A stretch of 33,767 nt of DNA from contig CAITSE010000305.1 of NCBI GenBank assembly GCA_903894975.1, forward strand, positions 1 through 33,767. The letters are read 5' to 3'. The position numbers were made by a program, and so were the translations under genes. Numbering within the stretch: position 1 is the stretch's first letter; each line of letters begins with the position of its first letter. The notes beneath the pieces were generated by a model, which had not been told where the DNA came from, made no database searches, and saw nothing but the letters and a program-made list of their open reading frames with translations. Below are positions 1 through 8,800 of the stretch, piece by piece. The DNA is from an uncultured Lentisphaerota bacterium. Lineage in GTDB: Bacteria > Verrucomicrobiota > Lentisphaeria > Oligosphaerales > CAITYL01.

Positions 1-1235
1 AGCTTTCACACGCATGCACTGTTGCCGAAAGGACACGGATGGTCTACGTTCGAGCAACGGCGCAAGGCCGTAAAACTCTATCTGGAGGAACGGATTCCAT
101 CGCGGTTGGTGGCGCGGGAGGTTGGCGTCACCAAAGGGACGGTGTTCGACTGGGTCAGAGCCTACCGGGAGCGAGGCGAAGCCGGACTGCATCCGGTCTA
201 TCACGCGGTCCAGCAACGTCAAGTTAACCGGGCGTTGACGGCGGTCCAGACGAAAATCGTGGAGGTCAAGCGTGCGAATCCCACCTTCGGTGTTAAGCGG
301 ATCGCGCAGTGGCTGAAGCGGGCCTTGTTCCTGCCGACGAGTGCGGAGACGGTGAGGCGGACGCTGCACGCGCAGCGGCTGATGCCGACCGCCAAACGCA
401 AGTCGCCGCGCAATCCCTCGAAGCCGCGCTTCTTCGAGCGCAGCACGCCCAACCAGATGTGGCAGAGCGACATCTTCCCGTTTCGACTGACGGGACAGTT
501 CGCTTACCTGATCGGGTTCATTGACGACCATTCCCGGTATATCACGGGCCTGGAACTCTACCGGACACAGACAGCGGAGAATGTCCTGGAGGTGTACCGG
601 CGGGCGACGGGCGCGTGTGGTGTGCCCAAGGAAATGCTGACGGACAACGGCCGGCAGTACACCAACTGGCGTGGCAAGACGCGCTTTGAGCACGAACTGC
701 AGAAGGATCGGGTTCACCACATCCGGAGCAGTCCGCACCATCCGCAGACGCTGGGGAAGATCGAGCGGTTCTGGAAAAGCATCTGGGAAGAGTTCCTGAG
801 CCGGGCGCAGTTCGACACGTTCGAATCGGCGCGGGAGCGCATCGCGTGGTGGGTGCAGTACTACAACCAGCAACGACCTCACCAGGGACTGGGCGGGCTA
901 TGTCCGGCCGATCGGTTCTTCTCCTTGCAGAAAGAAATCGGAGCGGTGATGAAGAAGGGCGTGGCGGAGAACCTGCAAGAGTTGGCGCTGAGGGGCAAGC
1001 CGAAGGCACCGTTCTACATGGTGGGCCGGGTGGGCGATCAGTCGGTGGTGATCCAGACCGAAGCGGGCAAGGTACGGATGACGGTAGGTGAGGCCGAACA
1101 AAGGACGGTGGGTAGCGAGGCACAAGGAGGAGTCCATGAACACAACGGAGAAACGAACAAGGCGGACGCGACGGAGTTACAGCGCCAGCGAGAAGGCGGC
1201 GGCGATCCTGGCGGTATGGGCGGGGCGGCGGCGGG
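1..1235 (+). mobile_element. 3'-truncated two-gene insertion sequence (DDE transposase type)
   Basis: The segment holds a DDE transposase frame and, after it, the first codons of a second IS gene (from 1136) with its own strong ribosome binding site. The left end is outside the window. The right end is lost: around 1220-1240 both IS frames pass into sequence whose meaningful coding is on the other strand (the coiled-coil gene ending at 1177). No terminal inverted repeat is visible at the junction, so this looks like a deletion or rearrangement scar rather than a clean insertion. The junction is estimated from where protein-like sequence stops. Confidence 0.7.
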
Positions 1236-1908
1236 CGAGTTGGAGTCCTTCGTCATAGCGGGTGCGCAGGTCGGTGAGGGCCTGTTCGAGCCGGGCGCGA
1301 ACGGCGGCGGAGTTTTCCGTTTCAGGGGCGCCGGCGCCGGTGGCGGAGGCGATGGCATGCTTGAGTGCGCGGTTTTCGTCGGTGAGTTCTTTGTTGCGGA
1401 GCTGGATTTTGTCGAGCATGCCATTCTGGCGGGTGGCTTCGGCGGCGGTGTCTTCGACCTGGCGCTTCAGGGCGGCGAGCTGCTGGTCGCGGGCGAGACG
1501 GGCGGCCAGGGCGTCCTCGGGTTTGGGCAGGTCGGGAGGGGGCGGCGGCGGAACCGGCTTGCCGGCGTTGACGTCCACGGGCGGCGGACGCAGGGCGGCG
1601 GCGAGCTTGGTTTCGAGCGAACGGTTCTTGTCCTGCGCCTCGTCCAAGGCTTTGCGGAGGAGGCGGACATCGCCCAGGGCCGCCTCGGCGCGGGCGTTGG
1701 CGGCGACGGCCTGGCGCATGGCGTCGTTCTGGTTGGCGGTCGCGGCCTCCAGGGTTTTCAGGCGGGTGCGCTGGTCGGCCAGGTCTTTTTCCAGCCGTTC
1801 CGAGTCGCGGCGGGCGGTATCCAGGGCGGCCTGGCGTTCCGCGACGAGGGATTCGAGGCTGACGCGGGTTTTGTCCCATTTGCGGGCTTCGGTCTGGAGG
1901 TCGTGTAG
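22..1908 (+). CDS. DDE (rve-fold, IS481/IS3-like) transposase, running on past its truncated end
   Basis: The first ~390 residues are a transposase. An N-terminal helix-turn-helix (about residues 8-50) is followed by a second DNA-binding stretch and an rve integrase core. Candidate catalytic residues are D150 (WQSDIFPF), D208 (LTDNGRQY) and E248 (GKIERFW), with the usual YNQQRPHQGL segment near 281-290. The enzyme would cut and join IS ends. A TTG at 22 is the first in-frame start seen, but the frame is open to the window edge, so the true start may lie upstream. From about 1235 to the stop at 1906-1908 the frame is only the antisense of the coiled-coil gene, giving a meaningless Gly-rich tail. 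The gene is therefore 3'-truncated and probably inactive. The exact IS family is not certain. Confidence 0.65.
   Translation: MPKGHGWSTFEQRRKAVKLYLEERIPSRLVAREVGVTKGTVFDWVRAYRERGEAGLHPVYHAVQQRQVNRALTAVQTKIVEVKRANPTFGVKRIAQWLKRALFLPTSAETVRRTLHAQRLMPTAKRKSPRNPSKPRFFERSTPNQMWQSDIFPFRLTGQFAYLIGFIDDHSRYITGLELYRTQTAENVLEVYRRATGACGVPKEMLTDNGRQYTNWRGKTRFEHELQKDRVHHIRSSPHHPQTLGKIERFWKSIWEEFLSRAQFDTFESARERIAWWVQYYNQQRPHQGLGGLCPADRFFSLQKEIGAVMKKGVAENLQELALRGKPKAPFYMVGRVGDQSVVIQTEAGKVRMTVGEAEQRTVGSEAQGGVHEHNGETNKADATELQRQREGGGDPGGMGGAAAGELESFVIAGAQVGEGLFEPGANGGGVFRFRGAGAGGGGDGMLECAVFVGEFFVAELDFVEHAILAGGFGGGVFDLALQGGELLVAGETGGQGVLGFGQVGRGRRRNRLAGVDVHGRRTQGGGELGFERTVLVLRLVQGFAEEADIAQGRLGAGVGGDGLAHGVVLVGGRGLQGFQAGALVGQVFFQPFRVAAGGIQGGLAFRDEGFEADAGFVPFAGFGLEVV
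1136..1258 (+). pseudogene. Start of the second IS gene, truncated
   Basis: An ATG at 1136 follows a strong Shine-Dalgarno AAGGAGG at 1124-1130. The product starts MNTTEKRTRRTRRSYSASEK, continues AAAILAVWAGRR, and stops at 1256-1258 after only 40 residues. The basic N-terminus and the SASEKAAAILAVW stretch look like the start of a helix-turn-helix IS accessory protein or second transposase subunit. The last residues come from beyond the junction. It overlaps the end of the transposase frame, as expected for a two-gene IS. The family assignment is inferred. Confidence 0.5.
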
Positions 1909-2907
1909 TTTTCCCTGGTCGGCGGCGGCGGTTTTCTGGCTGGCGGTGACGGTGGCGGCGGCGGCTTTCAGGTTGGCGGCAAGTTCGTCGGCCTGGGCGG
2001 TTTTGGCGGCTAGTTCGTCCCCGGTTTTGCGGGAGGCTTTGGCGGCGTCAGTGAGTTTTTGGCGTAGTTCGGCGGCCTGGTCCTCGAGGGCTTCCGCCTG
2101 TTTCTGAAGTTTGACCGAGCCTTCGGCCAGGGTTTTCTGGACGGTGCGGAGGCGGTCGTTTTCCGCGGCGGTGGCCTTGACTTGGTCCTGGAGGGCGCGG
2201 AGGTTGGCCAGGGACGCCTGGCGGTCGCGCTCCAGGTCGGCCTGGCGGGCGAGGGTGACGTCAAGCTGCTGCTGGAGGCGGGCGGCCTTCTCCTTGATGC
2301 CGGCCTCGGACTGGAGTTTTTCCATGTCCGCCTGCAGGGCGGCGGCGCGTTGTTCGGCGGCGGCTTTGGTTTCGCGCAGGTTTTTGTTTTCCTGGAGGAT
2401 GCGATCCATCTCGGTGCGGGCGGCGAGGGTGGCGGCGGCTTCGGCGCGGGCGCGGTCCAGGGCCTGGGAGGAGAGGTCCAGGTTTTTTTTGGCACTGGCG
2501 AGTTCGTCGGTCAGAGCCTTGATGCGCGCCTCCTGCTGGCGGGCGAGGCCGACGAGTTCGTTCTTGGAGAGGTCGATGCTTTTGGCGGCGACCGAGCTCT
2601 CGAGCTGTTGCAGTCTGGTCTTGCAGAAATTGATACGGTAATCGAGCAGGCTCTGGTTCCATTTGGGATATTTGGTCTGGACCTGGTTGAAGACGGTGAC
2701 GGCGCCGCGGTAGAGGTCGATGGCCAGGACGATGTTGTTGGTCTTTTCCGCCTTGGCGCCCTCTTCGTACTTGAGGTAGCCGGCCATCCACATTTCGCGG
2801 GCGCCATCCTCGGCGGAGGCGGCGCGCAGGGCGGGGGCGCCGGCCAGCAGTAAAAGTGGCAGAAGCGCGGCGCGCAAAAGGGCGGACAGGGGGGGGGGAT
2901 AGAACAT
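1177..2907 (-). CDS. Exported coiled-coil protein with N-terminal TPR-like region, 3' end replaced by IS sequence
   Basis: The ATG at 2907 gives 576 residues: a signal peptide (about 1-30, LLPLLLLAGAPALRAASA), a helical TPR-like segment (about 35-95, GYLKYEEGAKAEKTN), then some 430 residues of Ala/Glu/Lys/Gln-rich coiled coil. A proline-rich hinge (VNAGKPVPPPPPPDLPKP) interrupts the coil at roughly residue 440. The frame is open up to 3549, but sequence beyond 2907 is repeat-bearing intergenic DNA, so the 2907 start is preferred. No good Shine-Dalgarno is visible. The C-terminus (after about DEGLQLARRR) is read from the neighbouring IS fragment and is not native. A run of ten C (coding strand) lies at codons 4-7. 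The function is unknown; a periplasmic scaffold or tethering role is a guess. Confidence 0.7.
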   Translation of the reverse strand: MFYPPPLSALLRAALLPLLLLAGAPALRAASAEDGAREMWMAGYLKYEEGAKAEKTNNIVLAIDLYRGAVTVFNQVQTKYPKWNQSLLDYRINFCKTRLQQLESSVAAKSIDLSKNELVGLARQQEARIKALTDELASAKKNLDLSSQALDRARAEAAATLAARTEMDRILQENKNLRETKAAAEQRAAALQADMEKLQSEAGIKEKAARLQQQLDVTLARQADLERDRQASLANLRALQDQVKATAAENDRLRTVQKTLAEGSVKLQKQAEALEDQAAELRQKLTDAAKASRKTGDELAAKTAQADELAANLKAAAATVTASQKTAAADQGKLHDLQTEARKWDKTRVSLESLVAERQAALDTARRDSERLEKDLADQRTRLKTLEAATANQNDAMRQAVAANARAEAALGDVRLLRKALDEAQDKNRSLETKLAAALRPPPVDVNAGKPVPPPPPPDLPKPEDALAARLARDQQLAALKRQVEDTAAEATRQNGMLDKIQLRNKELTDENRALKHAIASATGAGAPETENSAAVRARLEQALTDLRTRYDEGLQLARRRPAHTARIAAAFSLAL

Positions 2908-3265
<358 letters not shown>

Positions 3266-4150
3266 ATGCCCAATGAATGCAACCCCTGGCGCGCTCGGCT
3301 GATTCTGCTACTGCTGTTCACGGCGGTGGTGGTTTTCCTGCTGGCGCTGCCGTCCCTGCTCGGGGTGTTGGTCCGGCGCACGCTGGTGAACGGGGCGCGC
3401 GAACGGTTCGGCGTCCGTCTGGAGATCGGCCGGATGGAAATCAACCCGTTCACCGCCAGCCTGCGGGTGCGGGACGTGGCGCTGCACAATCCCCCGGGGT
3501 TCGAATCCCCGGTGATGCTGGCGGCGCCGGAACTGATGGCGGATTTCAACGTGGTCGGCTGGCTGCTGCACCGGGACGTTCATTTCGAGGACATGACGGT
3601 GAACGTCAGCGACATCGTGTATGAGACCCGGGCCGACGGACAGTCGAACGTGGATGTGCTGATGCGCATGCTGACCGGGTCGCCGCTGTCGCTGGCGCCG
3701 CCGGTGCCCAAGCCCGCCCCGCCGCCGCGCCCGGCCCGGCCGGCCTCGACCACTCCGTCTTCCGCCCCGCCGCAGCCCGCCCCGGAAACGGTTCAGAAGT
3801 CCCCCGCCATCCCGCCCGGGCCGGCGCCGAAGCCCGCGCCGAAGCCCGCGCCGCGGCCCGAACCGGTCCCGGCTTCGCCGGAGGAACCGCAGGGCGAATT
3901 CCGCATCGACCGGCTCCGGCTGACCCTGCGCCGGGTCAAGATTTCCCTGGGCGGCCAGCTCGGCGCCCTGGTTTCGCCGCAGCAGATGGACCTGAACCTG
4001 GTCAACCGCGAGTACCGCAACATCCAAGGCGTGGACACGCTGACGTGGGCACTGCTCAAGGACATCGGCAAGGCCCAGGCCGCGGCGGCGGCGGCCGCCG
4101 CCGCGCCGCCCGCCGGGACCGCCCCCAAACCCAATTCTTCCCGCAAGTAA
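3266..4150 (+). CDS. AsmA/DUF748-like single-pass membrane protein with Pro/Ala-rich linker
   Basis: The 294-residue product has one N-terminal transmembrane segment (about residues 10-32, LILLLLFTAVVVFLLALPSL). A stretch typical of the start of AsmA/DUF748 proteins follows: LEIGRMEINPFTASLRVRDV, then NPPGFESPVMLAAPELMADF. These proteins are inner-membrane anchored with a long periplasmic beta-rich body and affect envelope or lipid homeostasis. Here the body is short. Residues ~135-200 are a low-complexity Pro/Ala linker with PKPAPKPAPRPEP repeats. Residues ~208-270 form a second small folded part (GEFRIDRLRLTLRRVKISLG). The C-terminus is an Ala tract. Full AsmA proteins are far longer, so this is a reduced member or a distinct family using the same N-terminal domain. 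It ends 19 bases before pyrE, so the two may be co-transcribed. Confidence 0.65.
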   Translation: MPNECNPWRARLILLLLFTAVVVFLLALPSLLGVLVRRTLVNGARERFGVRLEIGRMEINPFTASLRVRDVALHNPPGFESPVMLAAPELMADFNVVGWLLHRDVHFEDMTVNVSDIVYETRADGQSNVDVLMRMLTGSPLSLAPPVPKPAPPPRPARPASTTPSSAPPQPAPETVQKSPAIPPGPAPKPAPKPAPRPEPVPASPEEPQGEFRIDRLRLTLRRVKISLGGQLGALVSPQQMDLNLVNREYRNIQGVDTLTWALLKDIGKAQAAAAAAAAAPPAGTAPKPNSSRK

Positions 4151-4169
4151 CCCCAAGGAACCGCACCCC

Positions 4170-4739
4170 ATGACGGAACAGGACGCTCTGAACGCCTTCT
4201 ATGAGACCAAGTCCCTGCTGAAGGGGCATTTTCTGCTGCGCAGCGGCCTGCACAGCGACCATTACTTCCAGTGCGCACTGGTTCTGCAGCACACCCATAT
4301 CGCCGCGCAGCTTTGCGAGACCCTGGCCGAACGGTTCCGGGCGGAGACCATCGACGCCGTGATCTCGCCGGCCATCGGCGGCATCGTGGTCGGCCAGGAA
4401 GTCGGCCGGGCCCTGGGCGTGCGCGCCATCTTCGCCGAAAAGGATGACCAGTCAAACCTGGTTCTGCGCCGCGGCTTCGGCATCGCCAAGGGTGAGCGCA
4501 TCCTGGTGGCCGAGGACGTGGTGACCAAGGGCGGCCGCGTCCAGCAGACCATCGACCTGGTGCGCGCGGCCGGCGGCGTGGTCGTCGGTGTGGCCGTGAT
4601 CGTGGACCGCAGCGGCGCGCCGAACCCGTTCGACGTGCCCATGCATAGCCTGGTGAAACTGACTTTCCCCACGCACAAGCCCGAAGAGTGCCCGATGTGC
4701 CGTCAGGGATTGCCCATCGACAAGCCTGGTTCGAAGTGA
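4170..4739 (+). CDS. pyrE: Orotate phosphoribosyltransferase
   Basis: The product converts orotate plus PRPP to orotidine 5'-monophosphate in de novo pyrimidine synthesis, in the cytoplasm. It has 189 residues. Visible hallmarks are the N-terminal substrate loop LLRSGLHSDHYFQ (about 22-34), a catalytic-loop segment AEKDDQSNLVLRRGF (about 89-103), and the PRPP-binding motif ILVAEDVVTKGG (111-122). The C-terminus has a Cys pair (ECPMCRQG) and a KPGS ending, seen in several PyrE subfamilies. The ATG at 4170 is preceded by AAGGA at 4155-4159. The gene follows the AsmA-like gene by 19 bases and is followed by a strong hairpin, so it is probably the last gene of that unit. No other pyr genes are nearby. 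Confidence 0.93.
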   Translation: MTEQDALNAFYETKSLLKGHFLLRSGLHSDHYFQCALVLQHTHIAAQLCETLAERFRAETIDAVISPAIGGIVVGQEVGRALGVRAIFAEKDDQSNLVLRRGFGIAKGERILVAEDVVTKGGRVQQTIDLVRAAGGVVVGVAVIVDRSGAPNPFDVPMHSLVKLTFPTHKPEECPMCRQGLPIDKPGSK

Positions 4740-4748
4740 CCGGCGTTG

Positions 4749-4775
4749 TCGGGGGCGCAGTTCGCGCGCCCCCGA
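4749..4775 (+). terminator. Hairpin after pyrE
   Basis: A perfect 10-bp stem TCGGGGGCGC (4749-4758) / GCGCCCCCGA (4766-4775) with a 7-base loop lies 9 bases after the pyrE stop. There is no T-run behind it, so it is either a Rho-assisted terminator or simply an mRNA-stabilising hairpin. Confidence 0.55.
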
Positions 4776-4930
4776 ACCCCCTGGCGAGGGTCTTCGACCC
4801 GTTTCCAATTGGCGTGGCGAAACGCGCTGGCGAATCGTGTTCTGTCATCTCGCCAACGTCTTCGGCGCCAGCGAATTTCGCCCCGCCTGACGGCGTCCCA
4901 TTTGGAATCCGTTCGTTCCCGCGCCGCCGT

Positions 4931-5019
4931 CCCATAAGTCCCATTCTTTCGATCCGGCGGCGCGCGTTTGGGGCATGGGACCTATGGGACGTATAGGACG
5001 AATGGGACCTATGGGGCAC
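4931..5019. repeat. Element of tandem 9-bp units with a partial inverted copy
   Basis: Five tandem units lie at 4975-5019: ATGGGACCT, ATGGGACGT, ATAGGACGA, ATGGGACCT and ATGGGGCAC. An inverted partial copy, CCCATAAGTCCCATTC, lies at 4931-4946 and pairs with 5000-5015 with one mismatch. Confidence 0.8.
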
Positions 5020-5086
5020 GCGCCTCCGGGAAGCGGAAAGTTCCTCTCCGTGTGCCCCGTGCCTCCGTGAGAAAATCGGCCCGCTC

Positions 5087-5371
5087 TTGCTCCCGCACAA
5101 AACCTACGCGACGGATCAGGATGTCCATGTTTGGTCCCTCGGCAGGGACGTCGCGGACCTGATCGCGTTGGCGCGTTCCAATACAGAGAAGCACTACGGA
5201 GATGTGCTCACCGAGGGATACATCCTTGAGAGCGAGGATGGCTCCGATGGGTTACGTCGAGAGCTTGCCGACCGAGGCCTGTCCGCTCATCTGGAAATTT
5301 CCGATTCGGGGTTCCTGTTCTGGACCCCGGAAGGTACCCGCTACCGGAGCAAATCGACGCCTAAAAAGTAG
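5087..5371 (+). CDS. Small hypothetical protein, possibly a fragment
   Basis: The ORF reads 94 residues from a TTG. The body (VHVWSLGRDVADLIALARSN, then ESEDGSDGLRRELADRGL and a C-terminal WTPEGTRYRSKSTPKK) has normal, non-low-complexity composition. This contrasts with the repetitive DNA on both sides. The first ~10 residues overlap repeat-like sequence and there is no ribosome binding site, so the real start may be lost and this may be the remnant of a longer gene. I do not recognise the family. No neighbour suggests a function. Confidence 0.4.
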   Translation: MLPHKTYATDQDVHVWSLGRDVADLIALARSNTEKHYGDVLTEGYILESEDGSDGLRRELADRGLSAHLEISDSGFLFWTPEGTRYRSKSTPKK

Positions 5372-5800
5372 GGAGCGGTGAATGATCCTGCGGCCGGCAA
5401 TCGTGCCAGTCTTGATCCGTGAAATCCGCGTAATCCGCGGTGAAACCGGCTTTGGGTCAGGAAGAGGTGACGCTTCCCGATCATCGCCTTTGCGCCCCTG
5501 CCGGGGTGCATTCGCCGGGGGCCGCCCAATCCGGTGGTGTCGCTCGCCGGGCTTCGCTCAACCACCGGCTACCGGCTGGCATCCCTTGGGGGGGATGAAA
5601 CAGTTGCTTGCGCGGACCGCAGGATGACGCCGCAGGCGCGCCGGTCCGGGGTGGGGGCCTTGCTTCCCCCGCTTTGTTTTTTCCCGTCCGTGGTCGTCCG
5701 TGTTCTCCCTCCCTGATTTTCCCGCGTCTTTTAAAATCCTCGCTATAGTACCCAGTTCTTTTATTTAACCATACGGCAGGTTTAGAGACGAGGTTGGTCT
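5372..5800. other. Intergenic region upstream of secA
   Basis: The region holds a 9-bp direct repeat ATCCGNGNN (three units, 5415-5441) and the hairpin GCCCCTGCCGGGGTGC at about 5494-5510. One long-form GTAG hairpin (5531-5572) is also present. An AT-rich stretch (5728-5775) lies just before secA and must contain its promoter. A TATAGT at 5744-5749 is a possible -10, but no good -35 is visible. No supported gene was found. Confidence 0.5.
5531..5572 (-). repeat. GTAG-footed hairpin repeat, long form (copy 1)
   Basis: Read on the minus strand it starts GTAG, then CCGGTGGT, a ~26-base middle, and ACCACCGG. It is 42 nt long and carries a 9-nt insertion (CCCGGCGAG) relative to the short form. 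It belongs to a six-copy family in this window. Confidence 0.8.
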
Positions 5801-8800
5801 ATGGTCGGCTGGATTTTGAAGAAAATCATGGGCACCCGCAACGAGCGGGCGATCCGGCGGATGCGCCCGCTGGTGGGGGAGATCAACCGGATCGAGGCCC
5901 AGTACCAGGCTCTGACCGACGAGCAGCTGCGGGCCAAGACGGAGGAGTTCAAGGCGCGCGTCCAGAAGGGCGAGACGCTGGACGACATTCTCTGCGAGGC
6001 GTTTGCGGCGGCAAAGAACGCCTGCCGCCGCCTTTGCGGCACCGAGATCGACGTCACCGGGCACAAACTACCCTGGGACATGGTGCCCTTTGATGTGCAG
6101 CTTATCGGCGGCATGGTGCTGCACCGCTGCGGCATCGCGGAAATGGCCACGGGCGAAGGCAAGACCCTGGTGGCGACGCTGCCGCTGTACCTGAACGCGC
6201 TGTCCGGACGCAATGTCCAGCTCGTCACCGTCAACGACTACCTGGCCCGGCGCGACTCGGAGTGGATGGGCGCGATCTTCAAGTACCTCGGCCTCACCGT
6301 GGGCTGCATCCAGAACAGCATGAGCCCGGCCGAGCGCCGCGCCCAGTACGCCTGCGACATCACCTACGGCACCAATTCCGAATTCGGCTTCGACTATCTC
6401 CGCGACATGGGCATGGCCGGCTCCAAGGAGGAAATGGTCCAGCGCGACCATTTCTTCGCCATTATCGACGAAGTGGACAGCATCCTCATCGACGAGGCGC
6501 GCACGCCGTTGATCATCTCCGGTCCGTCGGCGGTTTCCCGCCACCAGTACGACAAGCTCAAGCCCGGCGTGGCCGAGCTGTTCCGGATGCAGTCGCTGCT
6601 GCTCACGCGCCTGATCCAGGAAGTGAAGGACGTGATCGAGAAGCCGGACGCCGCCACTCCGGAGGCGTTCGACGCCGCCCTCACCAAGATGGTGCAGGTC
6701 AAGATCGGCATGCCCAAGCACAAGCAGCTCCTGCGCCTGATGGAGGATCCGTCACTGCACAAGCAGTGTGACCGCCGTGAGATGGAAGTCTTCAGCGACT
6801 CGAACCGCGGCTTTCTGCAGAAGGTCAAGGCGGATCTTTATTTCGCCATCGAGGAGCGTAACAACGAGGCAAGTCTCACCGAGAAGGGGCGCCTCTATCT
6901 GGCGCCGCAGGATCCGGACGCCTTTATGATCCCCGACCTCGGCACCGCCTACCACGACATCGACCACAACGCCGGCCTCACCGAGGAACAGAAGGCGGAG
7001 AAGCGCCAGGCGCTGCAGCAGGAATTCGAGATTCGCAGCGAGACTATCCACAACATCTCCCAGCTCCTGCGCGGCTACTGCCTGTTCGAGAAGGACGTGC
7101 ATTATGTCGTCCAGGAAAACAAGGTGATGATTGTCGACGAGTTCACCGGGCGCATCCTGCCCGGCCGCCGCTGGAGCGACGGGCTGCACCAGGCCGTGGA
7201 GGCAAAGGAAGGGGTGCAGATCGAGCGCGAGACGCAGACTTATGCATCGATCACCATCCAGAATTATTTCCGCCTTTACAAGAAGCTGGCCGGCATGACC
7301 GGCACGGCCGAAACCGAGGCTTCGGAATTCAAGGACATCTACAAGCTCGACGTGGTCGTGGTCCCGCCCAACCGTCCCTGCGTCCGCAAGGACTCCAACG
7401 ACCGCATCTTCAAGACCAAGCGCGAGAAATTCGCTGCCGTCTTGGAGGAGATCGAGGAATGCCACGAGCATGGGCAGCCGGTGTTGGTGGGCACGGTTTC
7501 GGTGGACTCTTCCGAAGTGCTCAGCCGCATGCTTCAGCGCAAGCACATCCCGCACACCGTGCTCAATGCCAAGAACCACGCCCGCGAAGCCGAGATCGTG
7601 TCGCTGGCCGGGCAGAAGGGCTCGGTCACCATCGCCACCAACATGGCCGGCCGCGGCACCGACATCAAGCTCGGGCCGGAGGTCACCGGTTTCGGCGGCC
7701 TGCATGTCATCGGCTCCGAACGGCATGACTCCCGCCGCATCGACCGCCAGCTCCGCGGCCGCTGCGCGCGCCAGGGCGATCCCGGGTCGTCGCGCTTCTA
7801 TATCTCGCTCGAAGACGATCTGATGCGGCTCTTCGGTTCCGACCGCATCGCCGGCATCATGGAACGGCTCGGCATGCAGGAGGGCGAGGAACTCTCCCAC
7901 GGCTTCCTCAACCGCTCCATCGAACGCGCCCAGCGCAGCGTCGAGCAGCAGCACTTCACCATCCGCAAGCGTACTCTCCAGTACGACGATGTGATGAACA
8001 AGCAGCGTGAGGTCGTCTACGGCCTGCGCAAGCAGGCGCTGCTCACCGACGACCCGCGGGAACTGCTCTTTGACATCGCCTTCACCGCGGTCAGCAACCG
8101 CATCGAAACCGCCCAGGCCCTGCCCGAACGCGGCAAGGAAATGGATCGTAAGGAATTGTTGGACTGGTGCGTCCGCACCTTCCCCATCGGTTTTGAAATC
8201 GAAGACCTGGCCTGGCCCGAAGGCAAGCCCGACGCCGAAGCCCTGGCCCGCCGGCTTCTGGACAAGATCGACGCCGCCTACCAGCTCAAGGAAAAGAACG
8301 AAAACCCCGACGCCATCCGCTGGCTGGAACGGCAGATCATGCTCCAGGGCATCGACACGCTCTGGCAGGAACATCTGTACAACATGGACAACCTCCGCCA
8401 CAGCATCCAACTGCGGGCCTATGGCCAGCGCGACCCGCTGGTGGAGTACAAGAAGGAAGCCTATCATCTCTTCAGCCGGCTCACGGAAGAGATCAAGGAC
8501 CGGATTCTGGCGAACATGTTCCGTTCCGCGACCACGGTCCAGGCGTTCCAGCACATGATCTCGATGCTGCCCACCCAGGAAGTGCACCAACAGCTCGGGC
8601 AGTTTGCCGGGATGGCGCCCGCCGCGCCGGCGCAGCCCGAACCGGTGGCGACCTCGGAGAGCATTTCCACCACCGCCTACGGTCAGGCCGGGGAACTGCC
8701 GCCGGAGGGCGGAGCCGGAGCCGCGGCTTCGGAGTTTCAACTGCCGGCGGGAATCACTATCCGTCGCGAACTGCCCAAAGTCGGCCGCAACGAACCCTGC

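Larger units (their letters stand above)
4740..5086. other. Intergenic region downstream of pyrE
   Basis: The region holds the pyrE hairpin and the inverted nonamer-repeat element (4931-5015). A further short GTG/CCTCCGTG-rich direct-repeat stretch lies at about 5050-5076. No supported gene was found. The reading frames here are low-complexity shadows. Confidence 0.55.

Noticed and set aside
3793-5100. 435-residue minus-strand frame across the AsmA-like gene, pyrE and the repeat region
   Set aside because: It crosses a clear pyrE gene and repetitive DNA, and is Arg/Pro/Gly-rich with no protein-like pattern.
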